From Paragonimus westermani (lineage: Eukaryota; Platyhelminthes; Trematoda; Plagiorchiida; Troglotrematidae): a stretch of DNA of 64,000 nucleotides. Both the position numbers and the translations under genes were made by a program. The notes under the pieces were generated by a model. That model worked only from the letters and a program-made list of their open reading frames with translations. It did not search any database and was not told where the DNA came from. The stretch spans positions 94,250-158,249 of the forward strand of contig QNGE01000763.1 in NCBI GenBank assembly GCA_008508345.1, in the 5' to 3' direction. Positions 52,198 through 60,860 of this stretch are shown here, one piece after another (position 1 is the first letter of the stretch; every line of letters starts with the position of its first letter).

Positions 52198-53689
52198 TTA
52201 CCGGTGCATTTCTGGTTGCCATGTGAATTCCACTTAATATTGAAGTGCACCGTCGTGCGTGAAGACTACAGCCAGAGGTGTCGAACCACGATTCAACAGA
52301 TAATAAGACCGGAAATTTGTGCAGAAAGTTGACTGTTCTGCAAACATAGCGGAAGGTGACCTGTACTTCTTTCAGATATTCCCTCATCAACTTGCAAGTT
52401 ACGACGGTCCAGCCATTCTTCTTACTCTCTGCCGTTTGTAGTGTCAGGTCAGTGGATGTGTACGGACCCATAGGTATGGTGTTATCTCTATTGTGTACCC
52501 CACATTCTTCTTAAGCGCTTGAAAATTGCTGCGCACTATTGTATTGAATAAAATTTCACTCCTCAGCTACTGACTTTCTTTAGTTAAAAAAGTTTCGGTT
52601 CTGCACAAAATCTGGAAGACGCAGGTGTTCCATGCTCTCATAAAATCAGTTGGTTAGTACCAAGGCAAGAAGCTTACGTATGTGACATCATACCAGATAG
52701 TAAAATGCTCACATACAAACTGATGCTACAGGTTGCTAAACAGATTTGATTATTCCTAGTTTTTGAAGTTCGAGTTCGTCAAAACAAGAAATGAATTAGT
52801 TCTGTAAGTCAGTAATCAAAAACAGGAGGATATCATACAATTAAGAGGAATGGAACAAGATTACCATTTTCAGAAACAGCAATCAACCTGACTGTTTATA
52901 AGTGAAAAAACCGTTGAGATCTTCACTAGGCACTGTATCCAGCAGTGTTTTGTGTTTAAAAAAACACTTACTTCTGATGTACAGAAGGTTTACCTGCTTA
53001 AACCAATATGATGAAGTGAAAGCTAAACTACCTGTTGTGGAGTAGTTGGAGACCAGCAGACCTTACGTTTGTTGAGGGAACCCGCTAAGTGAATGTGTAG
53101 GAAAAAGCCGATTTAGATACAACCACTTCAGACCCCAGAAAATGCGCGAAGAACCATATTTTGTACAGACCCCTGAGACTGGTTACAGGGCATCAACGCT
53201 GAGTGGTGTAACATAGCTTCGCTTTCAAATTCAGCCCCTGTCAGCCTAGGAGTCAGTAGTATTCACATTCAAGATTACCCTGTGCATTTCCCACCTAAGT
53301 TCTTATTCACTTTTAAGCCCATAACTTGATCATACCCTGGTAATAGGCTTCTTTTATTTCACAAAGTGAGCACACATTGACAAATGACGTATATAACTTA
53401 TGCACACACCACTCCAGTCTCTTTCATATCGAAGGCTGACATCCGTCTGATGTAACAGTCTTAATTAATAACGTAACTAACGAACAACAAACTAAGATAG
53501 CTAAGATCGGATTGTACCAGTTCTTAGGAGGCTCTTAATATTGTTCACCGTGACCAGTTTGACCGTAAGATATTTTCAGTGACGTTTCTTTTTTGTCAAC
53601 AATTCCTATGTGGTCGGATGTAACCAGGTGACGAACGGATGCTTTCGAATTAAGGTCTCAAATTCGATCAACCATTCAATCTTCATATG

Positions 53690-54090
53690 TACCGCTGATA
53701 TATTGACGATATATTTGTTTACCTATTTGTTATACAGAATGAGTCGATAACCATCCTTCAGGTTCTTGATATAGCACATGCTTCACTTCTCTTCACCTCA
53801 GAAGAGGAATATGATAATGCGTTCAATTTTTGTTGTCAAAATGACTAGAATTCAAGACGGTACACTGAGTAGGTTAGTATATTATAAGCCTGCATGGATA
53901 GGTCAGTACACCAGTTGCAACAGTTTTTTGCCTATTAAACAGAAGCGCAATCTAGCTCAGGACGTGGCAACTAGGGCTGGAAAGATTTGTTCGGATGGCA
54001 CAATGCAGCAGGAACTGCGAAAAGTTCAAAACCTGTTGACAGAAAACGGTTGTCGGGAGCAATTCACCACTTCATGTATTGAGTTCAGAA
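53690..54090 (+). mobile_element. Penelope-like element PLE-5, RT catalytic segment
   Basis: Reading from about 53690 gives Y-I-D-D-I-F-V, with the catalytic Y-I-D-D at 53699-53710. After frameshifts the 53778 frame (115 codons) gives Y-Y-K-P-A-W-I-G-Q-Y-T-S and S-F-L-P-I-K-Q-K-R-N-L, which is the thumb-side W-x-G-Q-Y ... P-x-x-x-K-R-N-L signature of PLEs. PLE-6 has the same box (W-S-G-Q-R-I-R-F-D-S-F-V-P-L-N-Q-K-R-N-L). R-A-G-K-I-C-S-D-G-T-M-Q follows. Upstream RT motifs and the nuclease are absent, so this is an internal fragment. The next 60 bases lead into an inverted-repeat element. Confidence 0.8.
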
Positions 54091-54152
54091 TCGAGCATAA
54101 GGTAATAATCACCGTTGAAAATTAAGCGGTGTTTATAAAATTTCCGTATAAA

Positions 54153-54368
54153 GTTCACGTAACGTTGCTACCTCGTAACGATAGGATAACTAAAACATTC
54201 ATGGTCGCCACGGTTGACGTCAGTCGGGTTACCGTGTCACTTTAACGTAATTGTTCAACTGGAAATCGTTTGGCAACAAGGAATATAGAAGGTCCGTGAA
54301 ACGACTTTCGATATACCGAAATTTGTCTTAGTTTTTCTACCGTTATGAGGTAGCAACGTAATGTGAAC
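54153..54368. mobile_element. MITE-like element with 44-bp terminal inverted repeats
   Basis: The arms at 54153-54196 and 54325-54368 are reverse complements with about seven mismatches in 44 positions, and both outer ends read GTTCAC. The 128-base interior has no coding capacity. The size and structure fit a non-autonomous DNA transposon. No clear target-site duplication is visible. The interior segment at 54209-54262 has a diverged relative at 54938-54995. Confidence 0.65.
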
Positions 54369-55269
54369 GGCGTTCACTGACACTCCCCACCCCATGGTCG
54401 CCAGGTTAGACTGAGAAAGAAGCCTCTATCATCACTCAGTATCACTCATTAAATGGTGCCCTGGTAACTCAGTCTAATGTTTGGTTGACCTCACATAAAG
54501 CTTGCACTTGAACTCGACAATAATCAACAAAATGGACCCGAGGATCAGTCGGAACAGTGCTGGGCTGGCCGTTGTATGCGAAAGAAGAGAACTTCGAAAG
54601 GATTATCAAGCTAATCCGCTCTGTATTTCATTGCACCTTCTCAGCTGAATACAACTGGGATAAGATATTCTCAGGTTAACTCCAAATGCTGCTTTATGAA
54701 CCTTGGGAGGTGAATAGCCAACGTATACACAACAGTTATATTCCGTACACTCTGAGACATAATGTTTGACAGGATGATTTCCAGCATTCAGGTAGCGTGT
54801 GACATACATTGCACTGAGCACTCTGGTAATCCAAACAAGTAGTCAGGGCCGGTTTGCACAGACTAGCCAGTTCAGACCCAATATTAAAAGGGGAATGGCT
54901 TTGACAATCGACTAGCTGCATCGTTTTGGGTAAATGCACGGTTCACGGTGTCGATTGGATTGCCGTGTCATTGAAGGAGTGGTCAACTACGGTAGAAAGA
55001 CGACATATCGCGAGATGCTAGCAATTCATTCACTGTTTCCAGCCACGAACGTAAAACATTCGACTATCTAAATTATGTTGCCAGCTCAATCGTTCTTAAC
55101 CGTCTTACGAAATTTAGACCCACGCATTAGTTTGATCAGGGTCAACTTCCAAAACGTAGGAAGTGCAAAATCAACTTTTGGTTGCACTGGTTAGGGCATT
55201 CTGCGTTTACTGAGAAGATATGGGTTTATGGCTGTGATCCAATCGCTTAAGCGTTCATCTCAAAAACTG
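54369..55269. other. Spacer with a diverged copy of the MITE interior
   Basis: The segment at 54938-54995 resembles the interior of the element at 54153-54368 (CACGGTT...GTGTCA...GTCAACT / GTTCAACT). A minus-strand frame at 54606-54821 contains P-P-K-V-H-K-A-A-F, recalling the GLPKVHK box of PLEs, but nothing else in that frame supports a PLE. Nothing further is recognised. Confidence 0.4.
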
Positions 55270-55274
55270 CAGTT

Positions 55275-55614
55275 TAATCGTTGAGTCTACAGAAATCCAT
55301 TACAACGAAATATCGATCTTTGATTCTGTCAGAATCTTGCTTCTGTGTCCTTTGCGAGGCTGAACTTCATCACTGATGTAATCCACATGTAATCACTTGT
55401 AAACAGCATAACACTTGACTCCGTTCAGAAGAGCAACCGTGCACCAGTCATCGCCCCTTTCGAATGCTTCGATAATACGTGTGCGTGACTCGGGAATGAT
55501 GCGAGTGTACTTGCGTCCGCCAGTCATGTGTGCGAGAGAACTAATGGAAATATTCTCATAAACTGGCTCACTCTCATTGTACAGCTCGAAATCTACAATG
55601 AACCTTAACCACAC
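55275..55614 (-). pseudogene. Transposase relic, Tc1/IS630-like helix-turn-helix region
   Basis: The minus-strand frame from 55614 to 55393 (73 codons) gives G-G-R-K-Y-T-R-I-I-P-E-S-R-T-R-I-I, then E-A-F-E-R-G-D-D-W, V-A-L-L-N-G-V-K and A-V-Y-K. This is the pattern of the first DNA-binding helix-turn-helix in Tc1/mariner-IS630 type transposases (RIIxAFxxGxDWxxVAxxLGVxxxTAYKW). The stop sits where a Trp is expected after YK. The reading then continues L-H-V-D-Y-I-S-D-E-V-Q-P-R-K-G-H-R-S-K-I-L-T, matching the linker to the second helix-turn-helix. Downstream, a frameshifted A-V-F-E-M-N segment is suggestive. No DDE/D catalytic domain can be followed. It lies back to back with PLE-6. Confidence 0.55.
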
Positions 55615-56208
55615 TATTATTGGACATGCGATTCACGGACATCCCTAACCACTCGCAACCCTTTGCCTGTCAAAAGAACCAATATGGCCCGTTGTTTGAT
55701 GAATTGGTGGGACAGAGTAGATCACTAGGATCTAATTTTTGTTGTCCACTTCCTAAGAATAGCCAGCTTGGTTCAGTAGTTCAGTTTGAAAATTTGTATG
55801 GTGGTCGTCATCTTTAAATGAAGAAAGACTGAGATCAACGTTGGTAAAGTCGTGCTATCAGTATCCTAACTACATGCCGCAAGTAAAAAAGCTCTTGGCG
55901 AAACAGCATTTAGATGCATTGAAGTGTTTACAAAAGAACGAGCGTATACTACTTTCCAAACCGGATAAAAAAAAGCAGGGTTTGTCTTAATGAACAAGAT
56001 TGATTCCGTTACCAAAATGAAGAATGTACTAGCTGATAGATCGAAATTTATGAAGATGAATGCGAAGAAAGACAAAACACCGGTTATAGAAAAGGCGATG
56101 TCTAAAACGTTGGGTTTAATGAAACAGAAGGGGATAATTTATCCGGCTACTTTCGAGCGCATCCGTCCCACTGGAACAATAATCCCTAGGTTATAAGGTC
56201 TGCCCAAA

Positions 56209-57122
56209 GTGCACAAAGTGGGCTTGCCTTTGAGACCCATTTCAGATGCGTGCAACTCGCCTTACCATGCTCTGGCCAAATGGCTTGCCTGTCTGCTCGA
56301 ACCCATCAGGTTGGAGCTAGCAAAACACAGTCTCAGGGATACGTTTCATTTCATTGATGCAATCCAAGACCTGAACCTAAACAATCAAAGCATGTTCTCA
56401 TTCGATGTTGCCTGGCTATTTACGAACGGGCCTCTACAAGAGACAATTGACTACTTATGCGGTCACATCGAGCGTAACAACAGGTGGGCATCCCAAAAGA
56501 TGAACTAAGAGAACTGCTGGTGCTTTGTACATGTAACACTCAGTTTTTGTTCAACAATGCGACCTACCGACAGAGAGATGGACTGACAATCAGCTCTCCT
56601 CCAGGTCTAGTGTCAGCTGACATTTTCATGAGTAAACTAAAGACCAACCAACTGAGTGCTGTCATTGAACAATTTGCAATTTACAAACGCTATGTTGATG
56701 ATATTTCTTGCGTCACCAACGAGAGTGCTAAGATGAACAGAGTTATGGCAGCTTTCAACTCGGCCAATGACAGTATTAAATTCACCAAGGAGTTAGATAA
56801 CAATTGTCAAACAAATTTTTTGGACGTTGACATAATAAGAAGAGAAGATAAATCAGTCCGGAGAAATGTGTACAGAAAAAAGACTTGGAGTGGCCAGCGC
56901 ATTCGATTTGACAGTTTTGTTCCGCTAAATCAAAAGCGAAACCTCATTCGATGTCTGATGGATAGAGCACTAAAGATCTGCACCTCTGACACTTTACAAG
57001 ATGAGCCAGACATTGTACAAGAAGTGCCCATGCAGAATAATGTGGTGGAAATCTCGATACACCGATTATCCAAACCTCGATACAACAGATCTGACAAACT
57101 ACCAATCCAAATATCGCGTTAA
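56209..57122 (+). pseudogene. PLE-6 reverse transcriptase
   Basis: Two overlapping frames (56209-56508 and 56484-57122) cover the RT. The first starts just after GLPKVHK and includes L-P-L-R-P-I-S, L-A-K-W-L-A and D-V-A-W-L-F-T-N-G-P-L-Q-E-T-I-D. The second is the longest open frame in the window (212 codons). It has R-Q-R-D-G-L-T-I-S-S-P-P, where functional PLEs have RQxDGVAMGSPLGP, then Y-K-R-Y-V-D-D-I-S, F-L-D-V-D-I, the W-S-G-Q box and K-R-N-L. The Asp residues of YVDD are kept, but the AMGSPL substrate-binding box is ruined. One frameshift joins the two frames at about 56490. Confidence 0.88.
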
Positions 57123-57430
57123 AGATACAACATCAAGATTGGACGAACGGTCTCAGTGTCGTTTTCCGTTATTCGCCAATTCATCTGTTCCGTATTCCAC
57201 CAATTAACATACAGTTTACGATTTTGCATGTGCTAATACGATCAGCCAATGACAGGCTGTGATTTCTTTAATACTGTTGTACATCCATAAATTCGGCGTC
57301 TCAGTTCATGAATAACAAGTGCTTACTGCTACCAGTACCAGGTGTGGGAGGCTTCAATTCACGTACGATTTCTAGGGCTATTCGAAGTCCTTAATTCCGA
57401 GTATCATAAATAGCTACCCATTGCGTTTAA
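57120..57430. other. Insertion splitting PLE-6
   Basis: This stretch sits between the RT thumb and the endonuclease linker of PLE-6 and has no PLE protein similarity. It contains the repeat copy at 57321-57406. Its ends are approximate because both flanks are decayed; I cannot identify a target-site duplication. Confidence 0.5.
57321..57406 (+). repeat. Dispersed 100-bp repeat, copy B
   Basis: This matches 41769-41869 with about five mismatches over 86 aligned bases, plus a 15-base gap after ACCAGGT. Both copies begin GCTTACTGCTACCAGTACCA and end CCGAGTATCA. The identity is high compared with the decay of the PLE around it, suggesting the repeat is younger than the PLE. Confidence 0.75.
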
Positions 57431-57439
57431 TTCAGAAGG

Positions 57440-57975
57440 CAATGCAGGGAGCAGAGATGAAAATTAAGTCACCCTCTGTGATTAAGAAACTTGCGTTTAT
57501 TAGGCTTCCTTTCAAGGCAGATCACACGGCTGAAGTTATCTGAAGGAAACTCAGGAATTCAGTCGAAAATACCTACGTAGCCGCTCAATTGTGCTTGGGT
57601 TTCTGTTCAACACCCCTTATCATGTCAAAACTCAAAGACAAACTCCCACGTTGTACAACCAGTTGTTGTGTGTACTCATTTGTTTGTTCTTGTCGAGCAT
57701 CAGATATTGATCGTACCACAAGGTGATTGTCTGGTAGAGTGCGTGAAGGTCATCTTTCTTGGTTGAATAGTAGTATGATTAAAACGGTTTCAAGCGCGAG
57801 TGTTGCTCACTTGACCGATTCTAAACATTCTGTCAGTAAGAAAAATGCCTTTCAGATTGTCTACCGAGTGCCAAGGAATCGATCAGAAGCGGTGGGATTT
57901 CGAATGCTGACCGTTGCCGAGGCCATAAGCATCCGATTGCGCAATCCTGACCTCTGTGCTCAGAAGTTAGTGTGA
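57440..57975 (+). pseudogene. PLE-6 GIY-YIG endonuclease region
   Basis: Coding similarity resumes with A-F-I-R-L-P-F-K-A-D-H and K-D-K-L-P-R-C-T-T. It continues with F-V-C-S-C-R-A-S-D-I-D-R-T-T-R, the C-S-C at 57685-57693. The positions expected to read YIG read D-I-D, so the nuclease core is dead, and a TGA follows at about 57724. The 57727-57975 frame then gives G-R-V-R-E-G-H, H-L-T-D-S-K-H and a tail with F-R-M-L-T-V-A-E-A-I-S-I-R-L-R-N-P-D-L-C. It is of the same lineage as PLE-3 and PLE-7. Confidence 0.83.
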
Positions 57976-57980
57976 ACACT

Positions 57981-58489
57981 TAGCCTCCCTTAGGCCACAA
58001 TCAGTCAGGCCCACGATCTGGAACAGTGATTGCGCAACTGCTACCAAACACGCCGTCCATGATCTCTATTGACCGTTCTCTTGAATCACCCTAATTGCCG
58101 TTTGCATATTTATTGTGTTATAAGTAGCTTGATGATCAAACACAAAACAAGTCTTGTTCGGTACTCTGTCGTTCTCACAATTGGTGAGAGCTGGGTCAGA
58201 TGTGCCGTGCTCCACCTTGACCGCTGACCCCGTTCTCATTAAGCAACTCCGTTGACAGCCTTGGAATAACCCAAACCACTTCATCTGCGAAGTGCTCTAA
58301 CTAATATTGGTCGTCCATCACGATTAGTTGGGCCAATCACGTTCTTGCAGTCACGTCCAACATTCTAAGGTGGAAATTCTAATGCACCAAAGTGATTTGC
58401 TTTAGCATGTACTGGAAACTCTTGTGCCTTAAATAGAAACGGATATGTAAAGAGGTGTAATGGGAATCATGATAAGTTGGTTCACAATA
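57981..58489. other. Spacer between PLE-6 and PLE-7
   Basis: I see no coding similarity. The first part may be the 3' non-coding end of PLE-6; I could not find a hammerhead core or a match to another PLE end in it. Confidence 0.4.
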
Positions 58490-58926
58490 GCGCCGGCGTT
58501 ACGAGTGAGTCTGAAAGACAAGCTATCGGTTCACGAACAATCAAAGCCCGTGTGTTCATTTCCATGTTGCTGTAGTGTATAATAAGTTCGCCGTACAATT
58601 ATGCGCTTTCAAAAGTATCAAGGAAGATCATCCAGCTTGGATCAGAACTGGTTATCGTAAATCCATTTATAGCGTCATTGTTACGCATTCTGGCAGACAC
58701 CAACCATCGCATAGACGTCACGAAAGCATTCCGAGTTTTCTACAGAGTTGCCAGCGCGGAACCCAAAACGATCAGTCAGCGTATTCTAGTTTACGCTAAA
58801 TCCACTGCTACCAGATTAAGCAACCCTAAGCTGTGCTCCAAAAGAGATTTGTTCAACCCTCGCAACTTTCGTAAACACAGGTCAATCACATTCGTTCTAA
58901 CCTTTGACCCTGAATGTGTGACGTAA
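58490..58926 (+). mobile_element. Penelope-like element PLE-7, endonuclease tail fragment
   Basis: The fragment starts with S-L-K-D-K-L-S-V and a Cys-rich F-P-C-C-C-S segment that stands where C-S-C-G is expected. Frame changes then give H-P-A-W-I-R-T-G, followed by L-A-D-T-N-H-R-I-D-V-T-K-A-F-R-V-F-Y-R-V-A (58678 frame). The tail has I-L-V-Y-A-K-S-T-A-T-R-L-S-N-P-K-L-C. This parallels the end of PLE-6 almost residue by residue, so it is a second insertion, or a duplicated tail, of that lineage. The YIG motif is not preserved and the RT is missing. A weak hammerhead-like string (TTGATGA...GGTGAAAC) occurs about 110 bases downstream. Confidence 0.78.
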
Positions 58927-59227
58927 CAGCCAGTCAACTTCCGATCGGGGTCTAACTAGTTATCGTATGGAGTCTAGTAGTAGCCCTTATAGCCATTCTT
59001 TAACGGTCATTTATTAGTTTTCGCGGTCTTATTGATGACTTGCCTTGGTGAAACCCATGTAATCGTGTTGACTTGAAGAAAAATTATTGAAAAAAAATCG
59101 TTAGTCACACCGTTTCTTATTTCAGTTTTATTGTTTAATAAAGGCTGCTCTGGACCGACTGGAGAAGTGAACGGAACATTCCTAGGCGAACCCTATAATT
59201 TAAAACACTGAGTTCCCCTAATCCATG

Positions 59228-59673
59228 TTAACATCTAGATTTACTCAATCAGTCGCCATCGTAACACCAGCAAATTTTACACAAACTGTACACAGCAAAA
59301 ACAAGTGAACAAGCCAACCACATAGCTCTGACCCTTCACACACTAATAGTACAATCACTTCCGCACCATCTGCACACACCAAACGGACCGATTTTGTTTG
59401 ATTAGTATTGCCTCACTGAGCGCTAATACTTTCGGTTGCGCTTGTGTAACAATATATACGTCAGGCAATACTAATCATACAACATCGGACAGTTTTGTGT
59501 GCACAGAAGGCGTCGATGCGACCGATCCCTTTGCCGCGGAATTGATTGTACTGTTAGTGCGCGAAGGGTCAGAGCTACGTAGTTCATTTGTTCAATTGTT
59601 TTTGTTGTGTACAGTTTGTCTGAAATTTGCTGGTATTACGTTGGCGACTGATGGGGGTAAATCGAGATGTTAA
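59228..59673. mobile_element. Nearly palindromic element flanked by TTAA
   Basis: The left arm (59232-59415) and right arm (59461-59669) are reverse complements over almost their full length, with a 45-base spacer (59416-59460). Matching blocks include CAGTCGCCA, CCAGCAAATTT, CAAACTGTACACA, TAGCTCTGACCCTTC and GATTAGTATTGCCT. The right arm is about 25 bases longer, due to a block around 59515-59545. TTAA stands immediately outside both ends (59228-59231 and 59670-59673), as in piggyBac-type target-site duplication. No transposase is encoded; the 91-codon frame at 59398-59673 is a by-product. Fold-back MITE is the best description, and the piggyBac link is inferred only from TTAA. Confidence 0.8.
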
Positions 59674-60610
59674 CACCTTACGATATGTCACCTATCAATT
59701 TTGACCAAACCTCCTAATGTTCATTTCAAGGTCGCCATCATAGTCCGATTTCAGTTTAATTGCTTACAAATTCCGTTATATCACAACTTAAACTCTAGTG
59801 AAGTTAAACCATAATATGCGCGAAACCACGAATAAGGTTTGTGTTAGGTGATTACATCGATAGACCACTACCTCTTCTAACTAAACATTATTTTTGGTCA
59901 GAATTCCATATTGTTGGCAGTCGTAACTGCCTCAGTTGATAAGACGAAACCCTCTTTAATGCGTGAGTACGGAAACCGCCTTCCCCAACGCACAACTATT
60001 TAGTACACATTATCACCTAACCTGACCGAAAGATGTTGGTAGTTTGACCAACACAAGCAAGACGTCACAGGAGATGTACACAGTCTACAATTAACCAATT
60101 TCTGCACTGAATAGTTTATCACGGAGTGGAATCCAGTTCTAGTGTATTAATGGTTGTTCAGCTACATACACCAAATATATACGGCAGTTCATCGATATGT
60201 TCAATATTTGCACTGCTAGCTCATTCGGTGTATGAGGCTGACCCCCGTGACCTTCGCCTCCGGAACCTGCGATAACAGTGAATGCCGTGACTGAACTTGT
60301 GGTTGTTCGATTAGCCAAAACCTTTGATACTCAATGTCATCAGTCAAGTTTGTATATTTTCCCCATCCCCAAATTAGGAGAAAACGCAAAGGCTGCAGTT
60401 TTGACTTCTCATCTTCAATCTTGATAGACACATTACGACAGCAGCACTGTATCCTACACGCCTATTTGTCGCCTAAGTCAATGAACATTTATTTTGTTTA
60501 TGTTGGGTGAGCTTAGTATAAAATTGTATCTTATTCAAATAGCTAAAATGAAATAAGATGTACACCGAATTACTAACACTTGATATGAAGTTTTGATAGT
60601 TCAAACAGAA
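59674..60610. other. Unassigned intergenic DNA
   Basis: I recognise no gene or repeat between the palindromic element and the fourth SINE copy. Confidence 0.5.
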
Positions 60611-60860
60611 CACTCAGTCGATTTCAGTCTTTGCATCTAGACTAACGGTTCAGCCAGCCCGTTTCGAAAGAAAGCACTGTACTCTAGTTTCCTCTCTTAG
60701 AACATGCCAACGTTGGTTATACTTGCCACGGCTAGAACTAGGACACGGATCACACTTTCTTGAAACACCTATGGTGCTCATTTGCGCTGTCTAATTCACA
60801 TTATGCAAGATCGAACCGTCAAATGTAAATATCTATTCACATTCGATCGTGGGTAATGTT
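60611..60860 (-). mobile_element. tRNA-derived SINE, copy 4 (most diverged)
   Basis: The blocks recognisable in order with copy 1 are CAGCCAGCCCGTTTCGAAA, GCACTGTACTCTAGTTTC, CTTGCCACGGC, ATTTGCGCTGTCTAATTCACATTA and GATCGAACCGTCAAAT. The A and B boxes are both degraded. The orientation is the same as for the other three copies. Confidence 0.65.

Larger units (their letters stand above)
49363..53689. other. Unassigned intergenic DNA
   Basis: The first bases may be LINE 3' untranslated sequence. Beyond that I recognise only a weak tRNA-like segment (51225-51285) and a short tandem repeat (52172-52197). The longest frames are 107-108 codons (50164-50490 + and 52148-52471 -), with no nameable motif. 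Confidence 0.45.
55700..57980 (+). mobile_element. Penelope-like element PLE-6, long copy with internal insertion
   Basis: The protein can be followed almost end to end on the + strand. The order is L-G-S-N-F-C-C-P-L-P and V-V-Q-F-E-N-L-Y (N-terminal domain, about 55713-55800), then a frameshift, L-L-S-K-P-D-K-K (DKG box damaged by an A-run near 55960), and G-L-P-K-V-H-K at 56197-56217 directly after a TAA at 56194. D-V-A-W-L-F-T-N (56404-56427), the catalytic Y-V-D-D (56691-56702) and the W-S-G-Q ... K-R-N-L thumb box follow. Coding homology then breaks at about 57120 and resumes at about 57440 with the linker R-L-P-F-K-A-D-H and the nuclease. The intervening 300 bp include a copy of the repeat at 41769. 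It is inactivated by frameshifts, stops and the insertion. Confidence 0.9.

Noticed and set aside
55868..57980. PLE-6 as a functional reverse transcriptase because YVDD is intact
   Set aside because: The AMGSPL box is changed, the nuclease YIG is replaced, and frameshifts, stops and a 300-bp insertion interrupt the frame.
59029..59055. TTGATGA...GGTGAAAC downstream of PLE-7 as a hammerhead ribozyme
   Set aside because: The first C of CTGATGA is T, helix II is two pairs at most, and there is no cleavage triplet. Only its position relative to PLE-7 is suggestive.
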